Notes: generated by a model from the sequence alone, not told the origin. Positions 42,618 to 52,929 are shown, counted from the first letter of the stretch. The stretch: DNA of 64,000 bases from Spirosoma agri (GCF_010747415.1 NZ_JAAGNZ010000005.1:62001-126000); one strand, 5' to 3'. Program-made: numbers and translations.

Positions 42618-42651
42618 AAAAAAGGCCTCCTGGTGTCAGGAGGCCTTTTTT
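42618..42651. terminator. Bidirectional terminator between barrel gene and prolyl oligopeptidase
   Basis: AAAAAAGGCCTCCTG (42618-42632) and CAGGAGGCCTTTTTT (42637-42651) form a perfect 15-bp stem with a 4-base loop. It has an A run on one side and a T run on the other, so it can end both convergent genes. Confidence 0.92.
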
Positions 42652-42664
42652 GTGGTAGACAAAC

Positions 42665-44806
42665 CTATTTGCTGGCAACTTCCTTTAAACTCCGTACGCC
42701 CATGTTCCATAGGATGAACGAGTAAATGTCAGCCGTGGTCTCGATGTTCTTTTTGGTATTACTGGCACCGTGCCCTGAGTTGGTGTCAATCCGTATCAGC
42801 ACGGGGTTCTGGCCTTTGTACACTTCCTGAAGCGTAGCTGCATATTTGAACGAGTGCGCGGGCACAACGCGGTCATCGTGGTCGGCGGTCGTGATGAGGG
42901 TGGCGGGATAATTGGTGCCTGCTTTTAGATTATGAATGGGCGAGTAAGCGTATAAGGCTTTAAACTCGTCGGCGTTATCGCTACTACCGTAATCGGCGAT
43001 CCAGTTCCAGCCAATCGTGAATTTATGGAACCGCAGCATATCCATGACGCCCACCTGCGGAATGGCCACCCGAAACAAGTCAGGCCGTTGGTTGACAACT
43101 GCACCCACCAGCAAGCCACCGTTGGAACCACCCTGAACGGCTAGTTTGGTCGGACTGGTGTATTTCTGAGCGATCAGGTACTCGGCTGCTGCGATGAAAT
43201 CGTCAAAAACGTTCTGTTTTTTCAGTTTCATACCCTGCTCATGCCATTTCTCACCATATTCACTACCGCCCCGTAAGTTGGCCTGTGCATAAACTCCCCC
43301 CTGTTCCAGAAAAGGAATCCGCAGTGGACTGAAGGCTGGCGGCAAACTGATGTTGAAACCGCCATACCCGTACAGGAGCGTCGGATTCGTACCGTCGAGC
43401 TTCATTCCCTTTCGATAAGTCAGGAACATGGGTACTTTTGTGCCGTCTTTACTGGTATAAAATACCTGTTTCGTTTCGTAATCGGTCGGCTTGAAATCGA
43501 CTTCGGGTGCCCGGAAAATCGTGCTCTTACGTGTACCGATATCATAGCGATAGATCGTTGGCGGAAAGGTAAATGACGTAAAGGTATAGAACACGAATTT
43601 GTCGTCTTTCTCTCCCCCGAAGCCCCCTGCTGAGCCAATGGCAGGTAGTTGAATAGCACTTTCCATTTTTCCGGCGTAATCGTAGACCTCGACTTTTGAC
43701 GTTACGTCTTTCGAGTATTCAACGAATAATTTGCCGCCCGCTGCGCTGACACTATTCTCGGCGATAGGCTCCGGTTTTTCGGGAATGAGCGTCGAAAAAG
43801 CCTTTTTCTTCGTATCGAAGGCGATCACTTTGCTGTTGGGCGCTTTTTCATTGGTCAGAATCAGCAGGCGATCACCATCGTTGTCGATCACGCTATAGCT
43901 AAAGTCAGTTACGTCGTCGATTACGGGTGCGAACGCTTTCTGGTCGGATTTGGCGTCCATAAAAAACAGAGCATTCCCATCTTTCCCTTTGCCCCGATCG
44001 CTTACGGATAGCAACAAAAACCGCTCATCATCGGTAGTACTGGCGATGTGAAAGCGTTGCGGGTTTTTCGGATCTTCGTAAATAAGCCGGTCGGCGGACT
44101 GGGGCGTATTCAGCTTATGGTAGAAGACCTGATGGTTTTCGTTTTTGGCCGCCAGTGCACTTCCTTCCGGTTTCGGATACCGGCTGTAGTAAAACCCATC
44201 GTTCTGCCAGGCTGCACCGGACACCTTGACCCACTCGATTTTGTCGGAAAGGTAGGTTTTGGTCGCCAGTTCCATGACCTGATATTCCTGCCAGTCTGAG
44301 CCGCCTTTTGATAAACCGACTACGGCATATTTCCCGTCTTTCGACAGCGCAAAGACGCCTAACCGGGTCGTACCATCGGCCGAAAGTTTGTTCGGGTCGA
44401 TTACGAGCTCGGGTTTCCCATCAAGCCCTTTCTGCCGGTATAGCACGGACTGATTCTGCAAGCCATCGTTCTTGTAGAAGTAAAACCAGTCACCTTTACG
44501 ATTGGGGGCCGAGAATTTTGGGTAGTTATAAATTTGCTCCAGTCGGTCCTGAAGTTGCTTTCTGTACGGAATTTGCGCCAAATAGTCGAACGTGACTTTG
44601 TTCTCTTCCTTAACCCATTCGGCGGTTTCGGCCGAACGGTCATCTTCGAGCCAGCGATAGGGATCGGCGACTGCCGTGCCGTGGTAGGTATCGGTTTGAT
44701 CCGTTTTTTTTGCTTTAGGATAAGCCAGTGACGGAGAGCCTGACTGTGCCAAAGCCGCAGAAGAGCTGAGCATAAGCGATAATCGAATGAGATTTATGAA
44801 ACGCAT
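42665..44806 (-). CDS. Prolyl oligopeptidase (S9A), secreted
   Basis: A 713-residue serine peptidase with signal peptide (MRFINLIRLSLMLSSSAALA). The N-terminal part is the prolyl oligopeptidase propeller (DPYRWLEDDRSAET, DEYQVMELA-like blades). The C-terminal hydrolase domain has GGSNGGLLVGA (nucleophile Ser near residue 560), then TTADHDDRVVPAHS with the acid, and IDTNSGHGAS with the His. It cleaves short peptides after proline in the periplasm. The ATG at 44806 was chosen over 24 upstream codons that have no signal-peptide character. Confidence 0.95.
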   Translation of the reverse strand: MRFINLIRLSLMLSSSAALAQSGSPSLAYPKAKKTDQTDTYHGTAVADPYRWLEDDRSAETAEWVKEENKVTFDYLAQIPYRKQLQDRLEQIYNYPKFSAPNRKGDWFYFYKNDGLQNQSVLYRQKGLDGKPELVIDPNKLSADGTTRLGVFALSKDGKYAVVGLSKGGSDWQEYQVMELATKTYLSDKIEWVKVSGAAWQNDGFYYSRYPKPEGSALAAKNENHQVFYHKLNTPQSADRLIYEDPKNPQRFHIASTTDDERFLLLSVSDRGKGKDGNALFFMDAKSDQKAFAPVIDDVTDFSYSVIDNDGDRLLILTNEKAPNSKVIAFDTKKKAFSTLIPEKPEPIAENSVSAAGGKLFVEYSKDVTSKVEVYDYAGKMESAIQLPAIGSAGGFGGEKDDKFVFYTFTSFTFPPTIYRYDIGTRKSTIFRAPEVDFKPTDYETKQVFYTSKDGTKVPMFLTYRKGMKLDGTNPTLLYGYGGFNISLPPAFSPLRIPFLEQGGVYAQANLRGGSEYGEKWHEQGMKLKKQNVFDDFIAAAEYLIAQKYTSPTKLAVQGGSNGGLLVGAVVNQRPDLFRVAIPQVGVMDMLRFHKFTIGWNWIADYGSSDNADEFKALYAYSPIHNLKAGTNYPATLITTADHDDRVVPAHSFKYAATLQEVYKGQNPVLIRIDTNSGHGASNTKKNIETTADIYSFILWNMGVRSLKEVASK

Positions 44807-45138
44807 GTAGTCGTTTGTAGTTGATGAGTTTTGATGGCAACTGCCTACGAAGAACGCTTTAGAATATGGTAATTCCAAGTGATCGAGCCGTAAGACCTAC
44901 TGGTACCAGTTTCGTTTAGATCAATCAAAATCGGCTTCTGCTGGGTGAAGAAGGGGCTTTGCCTGGAACCTGATGCGCTTATTAACTACCCGTAGCATCA
45001 CAGTCCTGGGGTAAAATGCTGTCGATTGTCGACGCGCTCTCGTTTATTTTTGTAAATGCACTAAATTTGCTTTTCCTCTTATAAAACAGGTAGCTACTAC
45101 TGACTTAGCCTTATTTCGCAGCTGTACTAAACGTATTC
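44807..45138. other. Intergenic region between divergent secreted enzymes
   Basis: About 330 bp with no ORF. It holds a perfect TAnnTTTG box at 45062 for the SGNH esterase gene. Confidence 0.5.
45062..45069 (+). promoter_or_regulatory. Bacteroidota -7 promoter box (TAAATTTG)
   Basis: TAAATTTG matches TAnnTTTG and lies 70 bp before the ATG at 45139. A TTTG at 45049 is too close to be a standard -33 box. Confidence 0.45.
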
Positions 45139-47529
45139 ATGCCAACATTTCTAAAGTGGACGTTACTGTTCATTGGATTGCCTTTCTTGGCCCTTGCCCA
45201 GTTACAGATTACGCATCCGATGTCTCGTCTTGTCGTTCAGCGGGGTAGCGACGGCAACGGACGAATTTATTTATCCGGACGCCTGAGTGGCTCGGTCGAT
45301 CGGGTAGAGGCTCAGTTGACACCCGCATCGGCCGGGCAGGGAACCGCCACCGACTGGCAGGTCGTGCAGACGAATCCAACTAATGCTGTTTTTCTTGGCT
45401 ACGTAACCGCTTCGGGTGGCTGGTATGTGTTGACGGTCCGGACCATTGTAGGGAGTACTGTAACGGCTCAGGCCACTGTGCAACCCGTTGGTATCGGTGA
45501 AGTGTTCGTAACCGCCGGGCAGTCGAATTCGCGCGGACTAGGTATTGGGGATAACGATCTGGGAACCAGTACCGACCGCGTCAATGCCATTGATTCGATT
45601 AACCACTCTTATCCGCCGGGGGCCAAGGCACTCGTCTCGTCCGGCGATCCAATGCCCGTACCGGTGTTCAAGCCACTGACGGCTGGCCGGAAAGTTTTTC
45701 CAATGGCCGAAAGCTCGTGGAGTTGGGGTGAGCTAGGCGACTATATCGTTAACCGGTACAATGTTCCGGTGGCGTTCTACGTAGCGGGCTGGGATGGTTC
45801 TACAGCTGAAAACTGGTACAACTCGGCCAATGGGATTCCGACCTGCAACCGATACTACTGCGTAGAAAACTGGCCCAACCTGCAACCCTATACCAACCTC
45901 AAAAATGTCTTACACTATTACAATTCGATAGCGGGTATCCGGGCCGTACTCTGGCAGCAGGGCGAGGCTGAATACAGCTTTGCCGATGGCACGTCGAGTA
46001 TTCCGCAGTATTACGATCGAATCGTGGGGGTTATCCAGAAGTCGAGGCAGGATTTTGGCGGAAAAACGATTCCGTGGATGATAGCACGCGCTTCCTTTGA
46101 CGGAACTGAGTTTCGCCCCGCCGTAGTGAACGAACAGCAACGGATCATCGACACGCCGGGTCTGAATGTCTATCAGGGACCTTACAACGATACGATTGTC
46201 AACCGGTTTGCCGGTCAGACGGACGTTCATTTTAAAAATGCCACCCGCCCGGCAACGCACCCCCGCTATTACCTAAATCCGACCGCCATTCCCGCCGAAA
46301 TGGGTCTCTCGCGCCTTGCCCGTAACTGGAACAATAGCCTCACGAACGCCTTTTTTCAAAATTCACAGCCCATTACACCAACGCAGTTTGCCGTTACAGG
46401 TACCATAGCGGACAACATCAAACCCGGTGATAACCTGTCGGTTCCTTTCTCCACACTAGGCACGTTCGCGAGCGATAATCAGTGGCAGGTTCAATTACTG
46501 GATTCGCTGGGGCGCTACTGGTCAACGCTCGGCAGTGGGTCCACCAGTCCGATCACTATAAAAGTCCCGGACACGCTGCGGCTGGGAAGCCGGTTTCAGC
46601 TTCGGGTGGTGGCTACATCGCCGTTCCTGCCCGCCGTACCATCCAATTTGTTCCGGACAAGTGCGACGGCATCGGTAGCCGATGTTAGCTTAAGCATGAG
46701 CATTAACCAGTTGTCGCCTAACCTGAACACGCCCATTACCGTCAGTCTTTACGTGCGTAACGACGGGCCCGGCCAAGCAAAGGACGTGGTCGTTCGCAAC
46801 CGACTGCCCGATAATTTGGCTTTTTCCTTCTCCTCCGAACTGGCATTCAACAACAACGCCGTAACCAGCAGTGCAATGACCATTGATGCCGGTACCACCC
46901 GGACGGTTAGTTATGTGGCGTATCCAAACGCTGGTGGAACGTACCGCAATGCCGCTGAAATCGCCCAGGCAACGTCTCCCGATCCAGACAGTCAGCCAAA
47001 CTCAGGAACGGGTGATGGACAGGACGACATGGTGGTACTGGATTTCCGGACCAAAGAGTCGGGTTCAGGCTTGTTCGTATCCCCCAACCCCAATCAGGTA
47101 CCGTTGCCAGCGGTCATCAGTAACCAGCCCAGTCCCGATGCGTCGAAGGCCGACCTTAGTTTAAATTTATCCGTTAACAATCAGGTGCCTGCCTTGAACG
47201 ACATCATAACGTATACCATAACGGTCTCTAACGACGGTGGATTGACGGCGTCGACACTGTTTGTGGGTGCTTACTTACCCGCCGGTCAGACCTTCGTGTC
47301 TAGCAATGATCTGACAATGACCAACAACGTCATTACGGGTAGTGTCAGTAATCTGGCTGCGAATAGCAGTAGGACGCTACAATTTACGGCTAGGGTGACT
47401 GCATCAGGCGTGAGCACATGCAGCGCACAAGTCTTATCGTCTACGCAGGCCGATCCTGATTCGGTACCCGGTAATGGGACCACCAACGGGGAGGATGATA
47501 CCAGTCAGGTCGGTATTCGGGTTCGGTAA
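45139..47529 (+). CDS. Secreted SGNH / sialate O-acetylesterase-like protein with two DUF11 domains
   Basis: A 796-residue exported protein with signal peptide (LFIGLPFLALAQ). An N-terminal beta domain leads to the esterase domain: VTAGQSNSRG at 125-134 (S129 nucleophile), then LWQQGEAEY near 274 and DVHFKN near 356, which are the SGNH blocks of sialate O-acetylesterase-like enzymes. The C-terminal part has two DUF11 beta-sandwich repeats (about 515-625, SMSINQLSPNLNTPITVSLY, and about 668-790, SLNLSVNNQVPALNDIITYT). No T9SS tail is visible at the C-terminus. It probably deacetylates glycans at the surface. It is 214 bp upstream of a planctomycete-type cytochrome gene. Confidence 0.85.
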   Translation: MPTFLKWTLLFIGLPFLALAQLQITHPMSRLVVQRGSDGNGRIYLSGRLSGSVDRVEAQLTPASAGQGTATDWQVVQTNPTNAVFLGYVTASGGWYVLTVRTIVGSTVTAQATVQPVGIGEVFVTAGQSNSRGLGIGDNDLGTSTDRVNAIDSINHSYPPGAKALVSSGDPMPVPVFKPLTAGRKVFPMAESSWSWGELGDYIVNRYNVPVAFYVAGWDGSTAENWYNSANGIPTCNRYYCVENWPNLQPYTNLKNVLHYYNSIAGIRAVLWQQGEAEYSFADGTSSIPQYYDRIVGVIQKSRQDFGGKTIPWMIARASFDGTEFRPAVVNEQQRIIDTPGLNVYQGPYNDTIVNRFAGQTDVHFKNATRPATHPRYYLNPTAIPAEMGLSRLARNWNNSLTNAFFQNSQPITPTQFAVTGTIADNIKPGDNLSVPFSTLGTFASDNQWQVQLLDSLGRYWSTLGSGSTSPITIKVPDTLRLGSRFQLRVVATSPFLPAVPSNLFRTSATASVADVSLSMSINQLSPNLNTPITVSLYVRNDGPGQAKDVVVRNRLPDNLAFSFSSELAFNNNAVTSSAMTIDAGTTRTVSYVAYPNAGGTYRNAAEIAQATSPDPDSQPNSGTGDGQDDMVVLDFRTKESGSGLFVSPNPNQVPLPAVISNQPSPDASKADLSLNLSVNNQVPALNDIITYTITVSNDGGLTASTLFVGAYLPAGQTFVSSNDLTMTNNVITGSVSNLAANSSRTLQFTARVTASGVSTCSAQVLSSTQADPDSVPGNGTTNGEDDTSQVGIRVR

Positions 47530-47743
47530 TGAAGAGACTCCTACACAAACACTAACGAGCCGTTTGTGAACGGTTTAGTATGTATCTTCGTTAATACTGT
47601 ATTTATCTGTGATTTTAAGGATAGTTCAGTCGGTCCTTTCCAATCGTGATGGGGAGGATTTGGCTTGGTCTGTCTTTTAGCCTACGTAGATAAAGTCAGT
47701 ACGTCAATCGAGTTGTAGAACGCAGTTGGCCCGTTAATCGAAG

Positions 47744-50512
47744 ATGAAAGTTCAGTGGATTGTTCTGGGTGCAGTTGGTATTGCGGTAGCCTTTATGCTT
47801 TCGTCGTTTCCGGGCGTTTTTGAGAAACGCGTGGACTACAATACACAGATCAAACCGTTACTGAACAAAAACTGCATTGCCTGCCACGGTGGTGTAAAGA
47901 AAGCATCGGGCTTTTCGCTGTTGTTCAAGCATGAAGCACTGGCTCCGGCTGAGTCGGGTAAACCGGCCATTATACCTGGCAATGCCGCAGGCAGCGAAAT
48001 GATCCGGCGGCTCACACTGGACGATCCTGACGAACGAATGCCGCTCGATCACCCGGCCCTAAAACCGGACGAGATTGATCTGCTGCGAAAGTGGATCGAT
48101 CAGGGAGCCGAATGGGGAGATCACTGGGCCTATCAGACGGTAGAAAAGCCGGAATTACCAAAAATAGGTACGTTCTGGAGTCGGCTGGGCCTGTCAAAAA
48201 ATGATGAGACGGACTGGGCTAAAAATGAAATCGATCACTTTATTCTGGATAAATTGAAACAGGATGGCCTGAAACCATCCCCCGAAGCGGATCGGGCAAC
48301 CCTGCTTCGTCGCCTGTCGCTCGACCTGACCGGATTGCCACCAACGGAAAAAGAAGTCGCCAGTTTCGAGGCCGATAAATCACCCGATGCTTATGAAAAG
48401 GTAGTTGATCGTTTGCTGGCCGCTCCGGCCTACGGCGAACGGTGGACGGGTATGTGGCTCGATCTGGCCCGCTATGCGGACACGAAAGGGTACGAACGCG
48501 ATCCCGGTCGAAAAATATGGCGGTACCGTGATTGGCTCATCAAGGCCTTTAATGAGGACAAACCGTTCGATCAGTTTACGATTGAGCAACTAGCGGGCGA
48601 TCTGTTGCCCAATCCGTCCGACGCGCAACTTATCGCGACCGGCTTCCACCGGAACACGATGAACAATGACGAAGGCGGAACGCAGGACGAAGAATTCCGG
48701 ACGGCGGCAGTGATTGACCGCGTCAATACAACCTGGGACGTCTGGCAGGGAACCACGTTCTCGTGTGTGCAGTGTCACAGCCATCCCTACGACCCATTTG
48801 TGAACGATGAGTATTACAAATTTCTGGCGTTCTTCAACAACACCCGCGATGAAGATGTGACGAGCGAGACGCCGACCCTGCGATTCTTTAAACCAGCCGA
48901 CTCGCTGAAAGTGGTTCACCTGCGGCAGTTCATCACCGCGAACGTTCCCGATCCTAAGCAAGCTAAGGCGCAAGCTGACTACTTTACGAAGCTGGTTCGG
49001 ACGATGGAGCCGAAAATCAATTCGCACGATTTTGATCAGTTGGTCAACGCATCCTTGCTGGATGCCAAGTATTTTGGCTTTCAGCATAAAGGGTCCGTTC
49101 GGATCAAAAATGTGACACTGACGGGACGTCCTCGATTATTTATTGCGTGGGGAACAAAAGCGCCCGATGCAACCGTCACCATCCGGCAGGATAACTTGAC
49201 CGGTACCGTACTGGCAACGGTACCGGTTCCGAAAACGGGTGGTGCCGGTAACGATACCATTCAGCTGATTCCGCTGCCGCTGGTTCAGGGCAAGCACAAC
49301 CTGTACCTGACGCTTAACAGTCCAACGACGCCCAAAGAATGGGTTCAGATTAAATGGGTGTCGTTTCAGCCGATGCTCCCCGGTCAGCCATTGGATAAGG
49401 TTGGGGAGACCGATAAAGTTGTGCTGGATATTCTGAATGCCGATGCTGAACAAACGCCAATCATGCTCGATGGAACGGGCGATCTGGCGCGGGAAACGCA
49501 TGTGTTTCAGCGGGGTAACTGGATGGTAAAAGGAAAACGTGTAGCGCCTGACGTACCGAAGTCTTTCCCCGCTATGGACCCTGCATTGCCTAAAAACCGA
49601 CTGGGACTGGCTCAGTGGATGGTTAGTCGGGAGCACCCGTTAACGGCTAGGGTGGCGGTCAATCGATTCTGGGAGCAGCTGTTTGGTACGGGGATCGTCG
49701 AAACGGTCGAGGATATGGGTACGCAGGGAATCCCACCAACCCACCGCGAACTGCTGGACTATCTGGCTGTCGAGTTTATGGAAACGGATCAGTGGCATGT
49801 AAAAAAACTGCTGAAGCGACTCGTAATGTCGGCTACGTATCGGCAGCAGTCGGCGGTTTCGCCCGAGTTGCTGGCAAAAGATCCGTTCAATAAACTGCTG
49901 GCTCGTGGTCCGCGCGTGCGTCTATCCGCCGAAGCGGTCCACGATCAGGCGCTGGCCGTGAGCAACCTGTTGAGCCATAAGCTATACGGTCCAAGCGTGA
50001 TGCCCATGCAGCCGGATGGTATCTGGCAGTCGCCTTATGACGGTGATAGCTGGAAGCAAAGTACGGGCGACGATCTTCATCGGCGGGCGCTCTATACCTA
50101 CTGGAAACGTACGGCACCTTACCCATCAATGGTGACGTTTGATAGCCCCAGCCGGGAGTTCTGCCAGTTACGCCGATTGCGCACGAACACGCCTTTGCAG
50201 GCTCTTGTCACCCTGAATGATCCGGTTTATGTGGAAGCCGCCCAGCAGTTAGCGGATTATATGCAGCAGCACGGCACGTCTCCTGAACAACAGATACAGG
50301 CCGGGTTTCACCGAGTGATGTTGCGGGGTCTGGCTCCTAAAAAACTGGCTATCATGACCCGTCTTTACCGAACGACGGAGGCCCATTATCGGCAGCAGCC
50401 GGACGAAGCGAAGAAGCTCATGGCCAGAGCCGATGCCACACCGGCACTGGCCGCATTGACCGTAACGGCCAACACCATGCTGAACCTGGATGAAGTGGTC
50501 ACCAAAGAATAA
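47744..50512 (+). CDS. Planctomycete-type cytochrome c / DUF1549 / DUF1553 protein
   Basis: A 922-residue protein with an N-terminal hydrophobic helix, probably a membrane anchor or signal. A cytochrome-like domain follows (NCIACHGG with the heme motif CIACH at 44-48). Then comes DUF1549 (LRRLSLDLTGLPPTEKEV, and CVQCHSHPYDPF near residue 343, a second CxxCH). A beta domain (about 440-570) is next, then DUF1553 at the C-terminal third (HPLTARVAVNRFWEQLFGTG, then FDSPSREFCQLRRLRTNTPL). This architecture is the PSCyt1-PSD1 family described first in Planctomycetes and Verrucomicrobia. Such proteins lie in pairs with DUF1501 proteins and are thought to act in polysaccharide breakdown. The partner follows 75 bp downstream. 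Confidence 0.93.
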   Translation: MKVQWIVLGAVGIAVAFMLSSFPGVFEKRVDYNTQIKPLLNKNCIACHGGVKKASGFSLLFKHEALAPAESGKPAIIPGNAAGSEMIRRLTLDDPDERMPLDHPALKPDEIDLLRKWIDQGAEWGDHWAYQTVEKPELPKIGTFWSRLGLSKNDETDWAKNEIDHFILDKLKQDGLKPSPEADRATLLRRLSLDLTGLPPTEKEVASFEADKSPDAYEKVVDRLLAAPAYGERWTGMWLDLARYADTKGYERDPGRKIWRYRDWLIKAFNEDKPFDQFTIEQLAGDLLPNPSDAQLIATGFHRNTMNNDEGGTQDEEFRTAAVIDRVNTTWDVWQGTTFSCVQCHSHPYDPFVNDEYYKFLAFFNNTRDEDVTSETPTLRFFKPADSLKVVHLRQFITANVPDPKQAKAQADYFTKLVRTMEPKINSHDFDQLVNASLLDAKYFGFQHKGSVRIKNVTLTGRPRLFIAWGTKAPDATVTIRQDNLTGTVLATVPVPKTGGAGNDTIQLIPLPLVQGKHNLYLTLNSPTTPKEWVQIKWVSFQPMLPGQPLDKVGETDKVVLDILNADAEQTPIMLDGTGDLARETHVFQRGNWMVKGKRVAPDVPKSFPAMDPALPKNRLGLAQWMVSREHPLTARVAVNRFWEQLFGTGIVETVEDMGTQGIPPTHRELLDYLAVEFMETDQWHVKKLLKRLVMSATYRQQSAVSPELLAKDPFNKLLARGPRVRLSAEAVHDQALAVSNLLSHKLYGPSVMPMQPDGIWQSPYDGDSWKQSTGDDLHRRALYTYWKRTAPYPSMVTFDSPSREFCQLRRLRTNTPLQALVTLNDPVYVEAAQQLADYMQQHGTSPEQQIQAGFHRVMLRGLAPKKLAIMTRLYRTTEAHYRQQPDEAKKLMARADATPALAALTVTANTMLNLDEVVTKE

Positions 50513-50596
50513 ATATTGTGGATGATCGGCCGTTGCCGTGGAAATTCGCTCTAGGCTTAGGAACGTATAATCAGCGGGTTTCTGCCCGTGTCAGCT

Positions 50597-52099
50597 ATGA
50601 AAAAACTCATCAGCGAACTTCAGCAGGCTGCGGCTGAACGCGAAACCCGGCGGCATTTTTTGCACACCTGTTCAACGGGGCTGGGTGCGATGGCGCTTAG
50701 CTCACTTTTGGGAGGCTGTGGGTTTTTTGGTAAAGACGATCCACAGACAAATGTGGTTGGCGCTGCGCTGCAATCCAGCGAGCCGACGGCACCCCATCCA
50801 TCGCAATTTTTACCCAAAGCCAAACGGGTAATATACATTCATATGGCTGGTTCGCCAAGCCAGCTTGAGCTATTCGACTACAAACCCGAACTGGCTAAAT
50901 ACAACGGTAAAGATTGTCCGCAGGCGTTGCTGGAGGGCAAAAAGTTTGCGTTTATACGGGGTGTTCCCAAAATGCTTGGTCCGCAGGGAAAGTTTGCGCA
51001 ATATGGTCAGTCGGGCGCGTGGGTGTCCGATTATTTGCCTCATTTACAAGGGGTAGTGGACGATATCTCGTTCTTGAAAGCCATGCATACCGATCAATTC
51101 AACCACGCTCCTGCGCAGTTGCTGATGCACACCGGTAGCGCTCGATTGGGTCGACCAAGTATCGGGTCGTGGGTGACGTACGGGCTTGGCACCGAAAACG
51201 ATAACCTGCCCGGCTACATCGTGCTGGCATCAGGAGGCAAACAACCCGATGCCGGAAAGTCAGTGTGGGGAAGCGGGTTTTTGCCAACAGTTTATCAGGG
51301 GGTTCAGTGCCGGACGGATGGTGACCCCGTATTATATGCGTCGGATCCCGCTGGTATGGATCGCAACGTCCGCAAGCAAACGATCGAAGCCATCAGCCAG
51401 ATCAATCAGCAGCAATACGACGACGTTAAAGACCCGGAAATACTGACCCGGATTTCGCAGTACGAACTGGCGTTCCGGATGCAGATGTCCGTTCCGGATG
51501 CGATGAACATCAAAAGCGAACCGCAGTATATTCTGGACAGCTACGGCGTCGATCCGAATAAAGGGTCGTTCGCCCGAAATTGTCTACTGGCCCGGCGGTT
51601 GGTCGAGCGCGGAGTGCGGTTTGTTCAACTGTTCGATTGGGGGTGGGATTCCCATGGTACAAGTGCCGATGGCGCGATAGAGATTGGACTACGCACCAAA
51701 TGCAAAGAGTCTGACCAGGCGGTAGCTGCTTTGCTGACTGATTTGAAGCAGCGCGGTTTGCTGGATGACACACTAGTCGTCTGGGGGGGTGAATTTGGCC
51801 GGACGCCTATGCAGGAGAACCGCGATGGTCAGGTTTTACCGTTTATGGGCCGCGACCATCACCTCGAAGCCTTCACGGTCTGGATGGCGGGTGGTGGCGT
51901 TAAACGCGGGTTTTCGTACGGCGAAACTGACGATATTGGCTACTACGGCGTTAAAGACAAAGTGCACGTACACGACCTTCAGGCGACCATTTTACACCTG
52001 CTTGGTTTCGATCACACCAAGTTGACGTACCAGTTTCAGGGCCGACCGTTCCGCCTGACCGACGTGGCAGGTAAACTGGTCAAACCTATACTTGCCTAG
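50597..52099 (+). CDS. DUF1501 family protein (partner of the cytochrome/DUF1549 protein)
   Basis: A 500-residue protein of the DUF1501 (alkaline-phosphatase-superfamily-like) family. The N-terminus has a twin-Arg-like RRHFLHTC and a lipobox-type LLGGC, so it may be exported as a Tat-type lipoprotein. Family motifs: VIYIHMAGSPSQLELFDYKP, GSWVTYGLGTEN and, near the C-terminus, VVWGGEFGRTPMQ and GRDHHLEAFTVWMAGGG. It is 84 bp downstream of the DUF1549/1553 gene on the same strand, the standard pairing. The ATG at 50597 was preferred to the GTG at 50588. Confidence 0.93.
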   Translation: MKKLISELQQAAAERETRRHFLHTCSTGLGAMALSSLLGGCGFFGKDDPQTNVVGAALQSSEPTAPHPSQFLPKAKRVIYIHMAGSPSQLELFDYKPELAKYNGKDCPQALLEGKKFAFIRGVPKMLGPQGKFAQYGQSGAWVSDYLPHLQGVVDDISFLKAMHTDQFNHAPAQLLMHTGSARLGRPSIGSWVTYGLGTENDNLPGYIVLASGGKQPDAGKSVWGSGFLPTVYQGVQCRTDGDPVLYASDPAGMDRNVRKQTIEAISQINQQQYDDVKDPEILTRISQYELAFRMQMSVPDAMNIKSEPQYILDSYGVDPNKGSFARNCLLARRLVERGVRFVQLFDWGWDSHGTSADGAIEIGLRTKCKESDQAVAALLTDLKQRGLLDDTLVVWGGEFGRTPMQENRDGQVLPFMGRDHHLEAFTVWMAGGGVKRGFSYGETDDIGYYGVKDKVHVHDLQATILHLLGFDHTKLTYQFQGRPFRLTDVAGKLVKPILA

Positions 52100-52192
52100 T
52101 CTGGCTGGCTAGCGCTAATGGTCCTGCTTCATCGATAAATAGCTACCTTGCTTAAACGTAGGGCGTTTATAGCGCCCGCGTCTTAGTTAGCT

Positions 52193-52876
52193 ATGGCACG
52201 TACCTTTCTTATTCATGGGTACGTCGAAGATCCAACGATTTTCGACAAACTCGTTCCTTATTTACCCGCTGCTGAATTTGTCCGAATCAACCTGGCCGAC
52301 GAATTCGAACGCTGGCAGCCAGTCGGTTTGGTCAATGTGCAACGGGTGGCCAACTACATCGCCGATTGTTACGAGATTGAGGCAACTGATGTGATTATCG
52401 GGCATTCGATGGGTGGGTGGATTGCCATTCATATCAAACAACTGACCAATGCAATCGTAATTCAGGTGGCATCCTGGACGGATCAGCGTAAAATTCGGCT
52501 CCCGACGCACAATTTGCGCTTGCTTAAAATGCTGCTCTATTCGGGCATTACGCAAAGTCGTCCGCTCCTGAATTATTTTCAGAAACAGTATCCCTTCCAA
52601 GAATCCGCTGATTTGTATTGCCGTTTGATGAACGGGATGCGCACGATGAGCCGCCGGTATCTGTATCAGCAGTTGCAGACGCTGTTCGCGCCGGTATCGC
52701 CCCTGACTGTTTCACCAGAGTTGCGGATCCATGCCCGTCGGGATAGCATCGTTGCCCGACCCTCCGAACCATTCGTAGAGGTGCCCGGTGATCATTTTGG
52801 CCTGGTCTTTTACCCCGAACAAGTCGCTGAAGCAATCCTGACCGTTGATTTGTCTGATTTATTTGACCGACTATGA
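52193..52876 (+). CDS. Alpha/beta hydrolase (RBBP9-like)
   Basis: A 227-residue cytoplasmic hydrolase. It begins FLIHGY, with the nucleophile elbow GHSMGG at 70-75 (S72), and has RIHARRDSIVARP (acid D184) and VPGDHFGLVF (H201). The layout resembles the small YdeN/RBBP9-type serine hydrolases. Substrate unknown. Its last codons (FDRL and the TGA stop) are already inside copy 1 of the hairpin repeat, so the repeat has contributed or replaced the C-terminus. Confidence 0.85.
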   Translation: MARTFLIHGYVEDPTIFDKLVPYLPAAEFVRINLADEFERWQPVGLVNVQRVANYIADCYEIEATDVIIGHSMGGWIAIHIKQLTNAIVIQVASWTDQRKIRLPTHNLRLLKMLLYSGITQSRPLLNYFQKQYPFQESADLYCRLMNGMRTMSRRYLYQQLQTLFAPVSPLTVSPELRIHARRDSIVARPSEPFVEVPGDHFGLVFYPEQVAEAILTVDLSDLFDRL

Positions 52877-52929
52877 TTTTACTTTCGCTTCGTCGAAGCG
52901 CTTTCGTATGACAAAATCAAAGTCGGTCA
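52864..52929. repeat. Hairpin repeat element, copy 1
   Basis: A 66-bp element with outer arms TGACCGACT / AGTCGGTCA, inner arms TGATTTT / AAAATCA and a central hairpin CGCTTC-GTC-GAAGCG. It shares most of its sequence with copy 2 at 54067. It overlaps the 3' end of the hydrolase gene and lies between its stop and the gatC stop. Confidence 0.88.
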
